Shown: positions 7,701-16,600 of the stretch, one piece after another
How positions within the stretch are numbered: the stretch's first letter is position 1
Layout: every line of letters starts with the position of its first letter
Assembly: GCA_040505895.1 (NCBI GenBank)
Contig: JBEVXU010000016.1
Span: forward strand, 62,001 to 126,000
Length of the DNA stretch: 64,000 bases
DNA from: Vondammii sp040505895
GTDB taxonomy: Bacteria > Pseudomonadota > Gammaproteobacteria > Chromatiales > Chromatiaceae
Direction of reading: 5' to 3'
The notes under the pieces: generated by a model
Seen by the model: only the letters and a program-made list of their open reading frames with translations
The model's database searches: none
What the model was told of the DNA's origin: nothing
Position numbers and translations under genes: made by a program

Positions 7701-10338
7701 CTGACATATCAATAAGCCAACGGATATCGCCCAGGCCATCCTGCACTGGAAAGTAGGTATCACCCTCAATATTGATGGCCAATACCTCATCCACACGCTG
7801 TCCATAGAAAAATTGACGAGAGATATGGCCGTGTTCGTCGGTCTGGAACAGTACATGGTCATCAAGCCAGAAGTAGTTGGTTTGATTGCCGTTTATACTC
7901 TTGCCGATGCGTCGCCCTAGGGCATCATACATGTAGCTGACATCACCAAAAGGACTGCCTTTGACAGCAACCAGCCGGTTCATCGCATCCCACTGATATT
8001 TAATTCTGTTGTCGCCACTGCGGCGCTCAAGATTGCCGTCAGCATCATAGACAAATGACTCATTCCGGCCTTTGGTCAGACGATTGAGAGAGTCATACTC
8101 AAATTGTGCGTTTGCAGCACTCAGTAAATTGCCCTGCAAATCATAGCGATAGATTTCGGGATTGTTGGAGGCTGGGTTGAATTGACTAAGCTGACCACGG
8201 TCATCTCGTTGGACCTGCCACCTATTTTTCTCTGCCAGAACCCGCCCATAAGCATCGAATTTGTAGTGAATTTGATCAAGCACGGTGCCATCTGCACTTT
8301 TAAGGGTAATACCATCCGTGCGGCCTGATCTGTCTCGTGCATACTCAATACGTACACCATTGGGCAGTTTGGTGAGTGTGCGCTTGCCGTTGTGATTTTC
8401 GAACTGGATATTCTCGCCGCCGGGCAGCAGAATCGATTTAAGCAGACCACTGGGCTCATGTTGGTACTGCGTGGTAGTGCCACCGTAACTGATACGGCTG
8501 ATGCGGTCATCGTTAGCGAACTGAATCGCTACCGGTGATGAAAAACGTTTGTCGTTGATAGAAACAGGATTACCGTACTGATTCCGTTCTGTAGTCTGCT
8601 CTGCCGTTGGTGAGGTGATGCGTCTGGTTTTTCCACCTGGGCCGTAGGCTAGATCAGCATATGTGCTGTCATCAGCTACAACATGGATGAGACGGTCCGC
8701 CTGATCGTATTCGTAGGCTATCTTTTGTCCACGACCATTGCGTACTTCTGAGATACGCCCGAGCTTATCGTAGCTGAAAGTCTTCCGGGTAGCCCCCAGG
8801 TCCTTTAGCTCCAATAAACCTTTTCTGTTGTACCAGAACTGTGATGCCGTGCTATTTCCGAGCTGATACCCCGCCAGCTTTCCACTCTGATCATATTGAA
8901 ACTTCACTAATCCATCACTACCCTCTTGAATCTCTAAGAGCCGACTTTTATCGTCCCACTTGTAGCGCCGTTCAACCCCCTCATGTTCAACACTTTTCAA
9001 CTCGCCTGCTGGATGGTAGTTGTATTGGGTAAAGGTTGTGCCATTGACGTTGACCGATTCCAGACGATTATCAGGACGATGTTTGAGATCCGTAGTAACA
9101 ACGCCTTTTGTTATACGCTCCAGCCTACCCTGTTTGTCATACTGGTTTGTAAGTGGTTGTTTATCGGAACCTATCGATTCGCCCAAGTGCCCCTTGGTCG
9201 AGTAGCTATAACTTTCAGTACCTCCAGCCGGATTCTGTTTTGCGGATAAACGCCCTTGCCCATCGTAGCTTTTTCGACTTTCACGGTTGCCGTCTTTACT
9301 GGAGACAACCCTTCCTTCCTCATCATATTTAATAACTGTAATCAGGCCGGTAGGTCCGACGATCTGCTCAGACCCCTGCTTGCCGTTGGTGATCTTTGTA
9401 ATGGCGCCATCAGCTTCGATAATCTCCGTCAGCCTGAGTCTGTTGTCATACTTGTAGCGCTCACTTCTGCCACTGGAATCACTGATCTCAGTCAGTTGCC
9501 CATTGCTGTCCATACGTGAGGTAACGGAAGGGCCATCTTCGATTTCACCTGTCACCCAACGATGGTTGGGATCGAAGCGAAAGGTGCGGGTAGGTTCGAT
9601 ACCGCGGCGCATGACAACTTGGCGCGCGTTCTCTGAGTCGCTATAGATGAAAGTAAAACGATCCACCCCGGACGAATTAATCACACGCCCGAGCTCATCC
9701 AGCCTGATACTTGTCCATTTACCATCCTGTCCCTGGAGACGCTCTATCCTCAGGTTATCGCCGTACTCAAAGCGCCAGGCACCCTGATAGGTTGTGACTT
9801 CAGCCAAGCTGTTTTTAGCATTTCGTTTGACTTCAAATACGCGCTGGTCACTGCCTACGATCCTTGAGAGCAGCCCTTCATCGTTATATTCGTAACGCCA
9901 TCCCTGTCCTGCCTGGTTGATAATGGATGCTGGCTGACCATCGCCGGTATAGCTGTATTCGATCCTGTTACCGGCATTATCATACCTGGAGACTACCCTG
10001 TCTCCGGCATCCAACTCGACCCCCCAACCGGCAACCAGGCCATCCACCGGATTGGCGGCGAGACGCCACCCCGGAGCCAGAATGGTTTTGCCCACACTGC
10101 CATCCCGATATTCAAGGTGCAGAGTCATACTGAAGGGAGAGGGACCGAATCGAAGCAGTTCAAAGCGGGCCACAAACACGCCATCGGGCATCTCAACAGA
10201 GGCTTCCGGCATGATTGAGATATTGCCCCCGGAGAGGCCATACCTATCAACCAAATCTGTTAGCGGTGAGCCCCATATGGGAGAGGAGACCAACAGAAAA
10301 AAGAGTGCTTTGGTAAGCATCAGGCGAACGCATATCAT
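4756..10338 (-). CDS. Large exported Rhs/YD-repeat protein with Ala-rich, Gly/Ser-rich and Cys-rich C-terminal regions
   Basis: The 1860-aa protein starts with a signal peptide (residues 1-23, LFFLLVSSPIWGSP); the ATG follows GGGAAG at good spacing. Residues ~90-960 hold many YD repeats (YDNAGNRIEYSY, YKYDNRLRLTEI, YDALGRRIGKS). They end with the Rhs core signature GFYYMRARYYAPSLKRFISI, then DPEDG, NPYLYALNAPLDYVDPYG. Such repeats form a hollow shell that holds a C-terminal payload. After the core come a ~500-residue Ala/Lys/Gln-rich helical region, a ~240-residue Gly/Ser/Thr/Gln low-complexity stretch with GDDFDDFD and GDDWDNF motifs, and a final ~125-residue domain. That domain has six Cys and a DGDGDGRVD loop resembling an EF-hand/dockerin calcium site. 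No PAAR, VgrG-binding or recognised toxin motif is seen. It is last in a three-gene operon with a CsgG-fold protein. Confidence 0.88.
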   Translation of the reverse strand: MICVRLMLTKALFFLLVSSPIWGSPLTDLVDRYGLSGGNISIMPEASVEMPDGVFVARFELLRFGPSPFSMTLHLEYRDGSVGKTILAPGWRLAANPVDGLVAGWGVELDAGDRVVSRYDNAGNRIEYSYTGDGQPASIINQAGQGWRYEYNDEGLLSRIVGSDQRVFEVKRNAKNSLAEVTTYQGAWRFEYGDNLRIERLQGQDGKWTSIRLDELGRVINSSGVDRFTFIYSDSENARQVVMRRGIEPTRTFRFDPNHRWVTGEIEDGPSVTSRMDSNGQLTEISDSSGRSERYKYDNRLRLTEIIEADGAITKITNGKQGSEQIVGPTGLITVIKYDEEGRVVSSKDGNRESRKSYDGQGRLSAKQNPAGGTESYSYSTKGHLGESIGSDKQPLTNQYDKQGRLERITKGVVTTDLKHRPDNRLESVNVNGTTFTQYNYHPAGELKSVEHEGVERRYKWDDKSRLLEIQEGSDGLVKFQYDQSGKLAGYQLGNSTASQFWYNRKGLLELKDLGATRKTFSYDKLGRISEVRNGRGQKIAYEYDQADRLIHVVADDSTYADLAYGPGGKTRRITSPTAEQTTERNQYGNPVSINDKRFSSPVAIQFANDDRISRISYGGTTTQYQHEPSGLLKSILLPGGENIQFENHNGKRTLTKLPNGVRIEYARDRSGRTDGITLKSADGTVLDQIHYKFDAYGRVLAEKNRWQVQRDDRGQLSQFNPASNNPEIYRYDLQGNLLSAANAQFEYDSLNRLTKGRNESFVYDADGNLERRSGDNRIKYQWDAMNRLVAVKGSPFGDVSYMYDALGRRIGKSINGNQTNYFWLDDHVLFQTDEHGHISRQFFYGQRVDEVLAINIEGDTYFPVQDGLGDIRWLIDMSGRLIATFRFGPWGELLEGNPEWLARVGLGYRSRDYDVETGFYYMRARYYAPSLKRFISIDPEDGELEKPLSFNPYLYALNAPLDYVDPYGTSSETPLDWAGRQIGEGTYAVWRGASWAGGKAYSAAHAVFEPMVAIKQGKFKEKYIDKWRKSAQGTVEKGLDAAGGFTSYREGIEDDPERLETSQADQLRRLNQLQGFVKSVGGKFSPATQRIYEAAEIASNPDTRQALQDAASWVAKNTEALAQGLIDIPKNATKAQIKNAILGAIKGNKTLKGQLGNLGVRSGMAVDAALDKFADKMTGEMVKHPLAPVEGTVKTQKVPQNVQQMQQAYNQQEARLAVLQAKANSVKGDMDKVRTEAERAKSFAAKVAASTAQVNAAAGLYGAMKSVCAEVMASVQIANTAADNAERYEAQVQRGIAGGQAMAANCKDATTANKISELYSLSEKLAAGVGLQTAKASVAADRVQAGLAKIQAANQKIAAARSLLAEMKTDATNAETASSLAVQAAKTATTNHAAFKTAANSLVGSIDRVAKGVPEDRKQLKNRFTGLLSRAQAIANSVADTSAGDVQGARVAANNAITMEAAASTKLPEASIDCPYSVPDDAVARAEAAYTGALISVGAGAGLPQAAASCLSGAQGGGQQTGNGQQSNGNLGGNSGQGSGGGQSNGDNSGQGNGGQQNTGDSSGGDSGGGDDFDDFDASTDPGMGSGPTGQQVAESGQSGSQFQTGVPGDGSQSGGRPQGGQAGQQIGSGYTDPGTTSMGTGTEGSSAGGTTGTTTAGTTGSTGTSTTPGQQAGDDWDNFITSGPQVSSTGTAGTTGQSGGSSGTGSTTTSSTSGGSSSGSGGQYSAACNRGDGKIVVTKSFSSSNHISMSSGFASEQEAITWVTNSCSTWRCSKSSGACDTNPSSTSSGVGTYSTGDVTSTYGAVWKRVGCSLGGPHICWGSGGRTMGDGDGDGRVDILLHGSVHWKNVGGSNSPLVK

Positions 10339-10372
10339 CTCTTACTTCCCCGGCTTGGTGCAGTTTATTGTT

Positions 10373-11224
10373 CTATTTTGATTGAACTACCGCCCTGATA
10401 TCCATGCGATTAGGAGTCACATGGGTGGGTTCCAGACGGAATCCCTTAAACTTCGCTTTTGAGAGCTTCCTTGCCAACATGCTCATGGAGTTTGTGTAAT
10501 CCACCGTCACTTCAGCAATGCCATGACTAAAGCTGACCAGCTCAACCTGATTCATTCCCTGAACCTTCTTCTCAAGAAAATTCATCACATAGTCGATGTG
10601 ACGGTATGAGACCAAGCCACTGAAATGCAGCAGCTTTTCATCGCCAATGGCGCCTGGAGATGTACCTGAATCCATGGGGATATTGTTGCTGAGCCTGTCT
10701 GCCAGATGGGTAATAGCCTCCTCTATAGCCAGAACTCCTCCCTGAACCTCGTCGATATGCGCCTGCATACCGCTGGCAGATGCTGAAGCGATAACCCGTG
10801 CGTCGCTATTGCGCACCACCCGGGCAGTGACCGTAGCGTGAATGGACTGCATCTGGGTACCGTAGAGCTTGGCCCCGGCCGGTTTGCTGATGGCTGTGCC
10901 GACCACGGTGTAGTCAGCGCCATACTGCAGGCCGACAGCGGCAGCGGCTTTATCATCGCCCTCCAGCATCCGCATACCTTTTGCCTGGGTGATGTTGCGT
11001 TTGGAAGTGTCGGCGTCTACCACCCGGAACCCTGCACTCTCAAAATGGCGCATCAGGGTGATTTCTGATTGATTGGGCTGTTCAAAACCTGTTGTTCCAA
11101 ACACACCCATCACCTTCTCCTGCATCACAACCATCAGTTTGGGAGTAGCAGCCAAGACCTGCCCGGCGGACAAAATCAGGTGGATTGAGAGCAGAATAGA
11201 TACACAGCGGAAAAAAGTTCTCAT
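10373..11224 (-). CDS. Exported CsgG/FlgT/LpoB-fold protein
   Basis: The 283-aa protein has a signal peptide (ILLSIHLILSAGQVLAAT). Two segments follow the CsgG/FlgT pattern: LMRHFESAGFRVVDADTSKR (degenerate-subunit helix and strand) and ADYTVVGTAISKP...ATVTARVVRNSDARVIASASA. The second matches the equivalent part of the CsgG-domain protein at 3588-4700 (VIDATSGQVIASERA). A C-terminal alpha/beta domain at about 190-283 resembles secretin/FlgT-like ring modules (VSYRHIDYVMNFLEKKVQGM). Its start overlaps the stop of the upstream small gene (ATGA), implying translational coupling, and the Rhs gene follows after 34 bases. A periplasmic accessory factor for export or assembly of the Rhs protein is my inference. 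Confidence 0.72.
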   Translation of the reverse strand: MRTFFRCVSILLSIHLILSAGQVLAATPKLMVVMQEKVMGVFGTTGFEQPNQSEITLMRHFESAGFRVVDADTSKRNITQAKGMRMLEGDDKAAAAVGLQYGADYTVVGTAISKPAGAKLYGTQMQSIHATVTARVVRNSDARVIASASASGMQAHIDEVQGGVLAIEEAITHLADRLSNNIPMDSGTSPGAIGDEKLLHFSGLVSYRHIDYVMNFLEKKVQGMNQVELVSFSHGIAEVTVDYTNSMSMLARKLSKAKFKGFRLEPTHVTPNRMDIRAVVQSK

Positions 11225-11601
11225 TGGAGCTCCCAGCCTGTTGTCTCATCATAATGCCACCTCTGCCACCGCCAAACGGGGCTGGGTGAATAACGCGGGA
11301 TGATTACCGGGGGAATACAGTAGGGTGCATAGGGGTAGCGTACACAGTAGGCTGGATCGGGGACACGAGTGTACTCCGGTGGTATCGCCATGGGTGGCGT
11401 GGTATAGCGTGGTATGCGATTCGGCATCTGGGCTTGAAATTGATCGCCATAGCGAAGCGCACGCTGGATATGTCCGGGTGAGGGTGTGGGAGCCGCCTGA
11501 GCCAGAAATGGATCTTTAGCACTGGCAGGCATTGTGAACACACTTATCATGCAGACTGCACTTGCAGTCGACACTAAAGCCAGGATATTAAAAAAGGCCA
11601 T
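11221..11601 (-). CDS. Small secreted Pro/Tyr-rich protein, first gene of the Rhs operon
   Basis: The 126-aa protein begins with a hydrophobic signal sequence ending in FTMPASAKD. A proline- and tyrosine-rich region follows (IPRYTTPPMAIPPEYTRVPD, YCVRYPYAPYCIPP) with two Cys that could form a disulfide. It closes with a Trp-rich tail (WRWQRWHYDETTGWELQ). I recognise no family. The ATG is preceded by an AGGGGGGA ribosome site. The stop overlaps the next gene's start by four bases, so the three genes from here to 4756 very probably form one transcript. A secreted or surface role follows from the signal peptide only. Confidence 0.7.
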   Translation of the reverse strand: MAFFNILALVSTASAVCMISVFTMPASAKDPFLAQAAPTPSPGHIQRALRYGDQFQAQMPNRIPRYTTPPMAIPPEYTRVPDPAYCVRYPYAPYCIPPVIIPRYSPSPVWRWQRWHYDETTGWELQ

Positions 11602-11844
11602 ACATGTCCCCCCTGATCTGAGAAGCGTTCTCCTAACTAATTATTACACATGCTTCTGCTAATGATAGGGTGAAAAGTACGATTAATCCTACTTTGCTCA
11701 ACCCTGTTGGGTGATGGAAAATCTGAGCAGCTCAATATATTTCAGGTAAGCCATGGCGCTTGAAGGAAGGAGTGCATAGCTTAGAGGAGCCCAGATGGTG
11801 CTACTGCATCCTGCTCTAGTGGGTCATGATTTACACAAGGTTCC
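11602..11844. promoter_or_regulatory. Upstream region of the Rhs operon
   Basis: About 240 bases separate the Rhs operon start from the 3' end of the nucleotide-sugar dehydrogenase gene, which is on the same strand. The AT-rich part next to 11602-11700 should hold the operon promoter, but I cannot pick out a convincing -35/-10 pair. No gene or repeat was recognised. Confidence 0.35.
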
Positions 11845-13227
11845 TTAACCCCGGCCTACGCCCTTATAAAGGATGCCCTGCTCAGTAATGGCTGAGCCGT
11901 TGAGGCAGTTACGACCGTCGATGATAACCTCTATACCACTATTACTCAGGTCCATACTGTTGATGCTGCTAACAATGTCGTCATGATCAGTAACTATAAG
12001 TAAGGCCTTGGCCCCATCCATCGCCGATTCTAAAGAGTCAGCACTGTTTTCACTGGAGATCCAACTGTCGTAAACGACGATGTCCGCTCCCTTCTTTTCC
12101 AGTAGCTCACGTACTTCATAGAATGGGGATTCACGGCAGTCATCTACGTTCTTTTTATAGGCTACGCCTAGTACTACAACCCTGGTGCCTTTAGTCGCAT
12201 AACCTCGATCATTCAACGCATCCTGCAGCATGGAGACAGTGTACTCAGGCATGCCATTGTTGGTGGAACGGGAGAGTTGAATGATCTCCGGCATATATCC
12301 CGCTTTTTTGGATGCCGCTTTCAACCACTCTGGGTCAACGGCAATGCAGTGCCCACCGACACCTACACCAGGAAAGAAAGGGCCCTTGCCGAACGGTTTG
12401 GTTGACATGCCGTCGATAATATCAACCACGTCGAGATCAAGAACATCACTGATCTTTGCAAGCTCATTCACAAAGGCGATATTTACATCACGCACGGTGT
12501 TTTCCATCGCCTTAACCGCTTCAGCATCTCTAATGGAGCGCATCATGGTGACACTGCCCAGCGGGAGTTGAGCCGTCTTATAGCCATCGTCAGTCAGAGT
12601 AAATTTGGGACGCAGACTACCCCGGATGTCACGCACATCAAGCAGTTCGCCCCCAAGAATGGAGACATAGAACTCTGCCGCTGACCGTACTCCCTCATCA
12701 GAGGTTGCGCCCACCACACGAGGAATATTTTCTGTGGTCCAGAAGACATCCCCAGGATTAACCCGCTCGGGGCAGTGGGCCAGGTAAAAATCCTCACCCG
12801 CCCTCATACTAGTGATCTTTTCGAGTATCGGAAGCGCAACCTGCTCACAGGTACCTGGAAACACTGTAGATTCAACTACCACCAAATCACCTTTATTGAT
12901 AGCTGGAGCTATGGTCTCCAATGCACCAATCAAAGGTTGCAGGTCAGGTTCATTGTTGCAATCAACGGGAGTTGGCACACAGATCAGATAAATGGTGCAC
13001 TCTGCAATGTCAGAGATATCAACGGTAGGATGGAGGTTACCTGATGCATGAGCCTCAGCAAGCAGGCCTTCAACCGCTTCATCCTTGATATGGCTTTTGC
13101 CTGTTTTGAGGAGATCCACAACCCGCTGATCAGTCTCCAGGCCAATAACATGGTGTCCCTTTTTGGCGCAGAGACAAGCCAGGGGCAATCCCACGTATCC
13201 CAATCCTACAATCGCAACTTTATTCAT
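11845..13227 (-). CDS. Nucleotide-sugar dehydrogenase (UDP-GlcNAc/UDP-ManNAc 6-dehydrogenase type)
   Basis: The 460-aa enzyme has an N-terminal NAD-binding Rossmann motif (VAIVGLGYVGLPLA) and the family signature VVESTVFPGTCEQV. The central motif ANVNELAKISD is seen as FVNELAKISDVL. The catalytic Cys is in FPGVGVGGHCIAVDP (near residue 294), and the C-terminal UDP-binding domain has VVVLGVAYKKNVDDCRESP. Enzymes of this family oxidise the C6 hydroxyl of UDP-HexNAc or UDP-glucose to a carboxylate for surface polysaccharide synthesis, using two NAD+. The subgroup is closer to WecC/WbpA than to Ugd, but substrate cannot be fixed from sequence. It stands alone, without the usual epimerase and glycosyltransferase neighbours. 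Confidence 0.88.
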   Translation of the reverse strand: MNKVAIVGLGYVGLPLACLCAKKGHHVIGLETDQRVVDLLKTGKSHIKDEAVEGLLAEAHASGNLHPTVDISDIAECTIYLICVPTPVDCNNEPDLQPLIGALETIAPAINKGDLVVVESTVFPGTCEQVALPILEKITSMRAGEDFYLAHCPERVNPGDVFWTTENIPRVVGATSDEGVRSAAEFYVSILGGELLDVRDIRGSLRPKFTLTDDGYKTAQLPLGSVTMMRSIRDAEAVKAMENTVRDVNIAFVNELAKISDVLDLDVVDIIDGMSTKPFGKGPFFPGVGVGGHCIAVDPEWLKAASKKAGYMPEIIQLSRSTNNGMPEYTVSMLQDALNDRGYATKGTRVVVLGVAYKKNVDDCRESPFYEVRELLEKKGADIVVYDSWISSENSADSLESAMDGAKALLIVTDHDDIVSSINSMDLSNSGIEVIIDGRNCLNGSAITEQGILYKGVGRG

Positions 13228-13321
13228 GCTTTATCAATCTGGGTCATCTGTAATGACACTCTGGTTCAAAATAATGAGGAGGGAGTATACCAGTGTTAAC
13301 AGGCCCTAATACCGCAGCTTT

Positions 13322-13498
13322 TCAATCCTTATCCTTCATCAGCAGGTAGATCCCAAGTCCGGCAATAGCAGTCCACAACCCCATAGCGGCTGGCCCCATA
13401 AGCTCCCATAGTTTGCCGATATAGAGCAGGGTCAGCAACGCAACGCCGAGTATGACGTTACCCAGCAAAAAATTACGGCTTGGCCCGTTATCATTCAT
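13322..13498 (-). CDS. 58-aa membrane protein, two predicted transmembrane helices
   Basis: The reading frame begins MNDNGPSRNF and ends YLLMKDKD. The ATG has a strong GGGGAAG ribosome site four bases upstream. Two hydrophobic helices are visible, about residues 10-28 (FLLGNVILGVALLTLLYIG) and 33-54 (LMGPAAMGLWTAIAGLGIY), connected by a short WEL turn. Both ends are charged, giving a small hairpin in the inner membrane. No family is recognised. It lies between hrpA and the nucleotide-sugar dehydrogenase gene on the same strand and could be cotranscribed downstream of hrpA. It is short enough to be missed by standard annotation. Confidence 0.68.
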   Translation of the reverse strand: MNDNGPSRNFLLGNVILGVALLTLLYIGKLWELMGPAAMGLWTAIAGLGIYLLMKDKD

Positions 13499-13610
13499 TA
13501 GCTTCCCCGGAAAGAGTGTGCCGGGACACCGCCCGGTTCATAATTAGGTCTGGGAATGGCGGGATTTTAGCCTGTGACTCCAAATCGTGCCACCTGAGGA
13601 TTTCAGAAGA

Positions 13611-16600
13611 TTACAATCCCAACTCCTTCCAGCGCTTCTCAATCCGCTTCAATGACACGGGATAGGCAGTGCCCAACTCCTGGGCAAACAGCGACACCCG
13701 TAGTTCCTCAAAAGCCCAGCGCATCTCCTCGATACGCTCATCCACCTTATTGTTGCTACGGTAGCGCTCATCCCACTGCTGCCAGCGTTGATAGGCTTTG
13801 GCCATCTCACGCACCAGCTGCTGGTCACGCTGGGCGGCATGGCCCAGCTTTTCCAGCCGTTTGGTCAGTGCCTTAAGGTAGCGGGGAAACTGCTTCAGTT
13901 GGGGGTATGGGGTCTGCTGTAGAAAGCCCTGAAAAACCAGCCGATCAAGTTGCGTCTTGATATCGTTAATCGAGAGCATCCAGTTGATCTGGTTCGCCTT
14001 GGCAAGCTGTTTGCGCAGCTGTTGGTACTGCTCGAGGATATCCCCTACCAGGCGCACCGCCTCATTGGCCTGGTTCATCAATCCAGGCTGCTTCTCTTTG
14101 ATGCGTTTACGAAAGGTCTCTTCATCCCGTACGGTTGGCAGGCCCTCTATAAAGGTGAGGTCTACAATCAATGCCACCAGCTCCCGTTCAAGATCTGGCT
14201 TGTTTCCCTCCCCCAATCCCTCAGGTGCCTTCGGGGCCTTGGCGTAGTAGAGACGCATCTTCTCCAGCCCGGTGAGATTACGCCGCAGGTAGCGTATCTC
14301 CTTGGCCTGCTTCAACATCAGCAGCTTGCGCAGCCCCACCCTACCGCTACGCTCAGCGTTGGCTTGGGAGTCGAGTACCCGCAAGGCAACCGTATCCCCC
14401 TCATCCACCAGGGCGGGAAAACCGAGCAGTTTGATACCTCCGCGGTTGAGTTCGATACTCTCCGGCAGTTCACCGAAGTCCCAGTCGCTCAACCCCTCGT
14501 GTTCCAGGCTGCTGTTGTCCATACGATGATAACTCGCCTCACCCTTGCCGCCATGACGCTTCTTCAGTTGTGGCAGTTCCCTGCCTGAGGCCAGCTCTCC
14601 ACCCTCCTCATTGACCACTCTGAAGCTCATCCGCAGATGATCCGGCAGGCTCTCTTCCGGCCAGGCATCTTCCGGGATATGGACACCGGTCATCTGTTTC
14701 AGCTGTTCTGCAAGAATCCGTGTCAGCGGCAGGTCACAGGGCTCCATCACCTTCAGGCAAGCGTCTGCATAATCGGGTACCGGCACAAATGACTTCCTCA
14801 GCGCCTTGGGTAGTCCACGCAGCAGTGCCAGCACCCGCTCCCGCAACAGTCCCGGTACCAGCCACTGACAGCGCTCTTCCGACACCTGATTGATCACCGC
14901 TTGGGGTATCTTCAGGGTGACGCCATCTCGGTTGTGACCGGGATCGAAATGGTACTCCAGGGGCAAGTGCATACCACCGACACTGAGCTCATCGGGGAAC
15001 TGGTCATGGGATACGGCTTCGGCCTCCTTGCGCAGCAGATCGTCCATGCGCATGTGCAGGAGCTTGGGCTGCTCCCGGGTCACTCCCCTCAGCCACTTGT
15101 CGAACTGGGGTGTGCTATAGATGCCGTCTGGAATCCTTTTTGCGTAGTATTCGTAGATCAACTGATCATCGACCATCAGGTCACGACGCCGTGACTTGTG
15201 CTCCAGCGCTTCGATATGCTCCAGCAGCTCCCGGTTATGACGCCAGAAAGGTGCGCGACTGTGAAAATCCCCCTCCACCAAGGCAAAGCGGATGAAGATC
15301 TCCCGTGCTTCTACGGGATCAAGGGGACCAAAGTTGATCTTGCGCCTGGGGACCAGCGGCAGACCAAAGAGGGTGACCTTCTCATAGGCCGCCACCTGCC
15401 CCCTGCGCTTCTCCCAGTGAGGCTCTGAGTGGCTGCGCTTGACCAAGTGGCCCGCCACCGACTCCACCCACTCAGGTTGGATCATTGCCACTGAGCGAGC
15501 ATAGAGCTTCGTGGTCTCCACAAGCTCCGCCGCTATCACCCATTTCGGCTGCTTATCGAACAGCCCCGAGCCGGGAAAGATATGGAAGTGACTGTTACGC
15601 GCTCCCAGATACTCCCGCTTCTTGCCGCTCCCCTTCAGCCCGATGTGACTCAGCAGGCCGGTGAGCAGCGCCTTGTGGATCTCTTCATAGCCCGCCTCAG
15701 CCTGGTTCTCCTTATAGCCCAGCTCGTGCATCTGTCCACGTAGCTGGTGGTGGATATCATGCCACTCCTGCACCCGTGTCCAGGAGAGGAAGTTATCCCG
15801 GCAGTGGCGCTGAAACTTGCGCCGAGTGAGGTGACGCCGTTGCTCCTCAATATGACGCCAGAGATTGAGAAAACTGAGAAAATCGGACGCCTCGTCACGA
15901 AACTGCCGGTGTGCTTCATCGGCTGCCTGCCGCTTCTCCATCGGCCGGTCACGGGGGTCCTGGACACTGAGGGCGGCGGCGATCACCAGCACCTCATCAA
16001 GACAGTGAGCGTGGGCGGCGGCCATCAGCATACGGCCAATCCGCGGATCCACCGGCAGTTTGGCGATCTGCCCGCCGATAGTGGTCACCATGCGTTCCCG
16101 ATCCACCGCACCGACCTCCTCCAGTACCCGGTAACCGTCCTTGATCAGGCGGCTGTCGGGAGGGTCGACGAAGGGAAACTCCTCGATCTCGCCGAAACCA
16201 AGGAGCTTCATCTGCAGGATCACCGACGCCAAATTGGTGCGCAGGATCTCCGGCTCGGTAAACTCACTCCGGGAGTCGAAATCCTCCCCCGAGTAGAGGC
16301 GAATACAGATACCCTTAGCCACACGCCCGCAGCGCCCCTTGCGCTGGTCGGCACTGGCCTGGGAGATGCGCTCAACCGGCAGCCGCTGCACTTTGCTGCG
16401 ATGGCTGTAGCGACTGATACGGGCAAAACCGGCATCGATTACGTAACGAATGCCGGGCACGGTGAGCGAAGTCTCCGCCACATTGGTGGCGAGAATAATA
16501 CGGCGTGCGCCACCAGTCTTGAAGATGCGCCCCTGCTCACCCGGCCCAAGACGGGCGTAGAGGGGCAGCACCTCGGTGAGTTGCAGCTTGTGCTTGCGCA

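Noticed and set aside
4756..10338. Rhs protein as a type VI effector or toxin-immunity pair
   Set aside because: It has a Sec signal peptide, no PAAR or VgrG-type domain, no recognised toxin motif, and no separate immunity gene after it.
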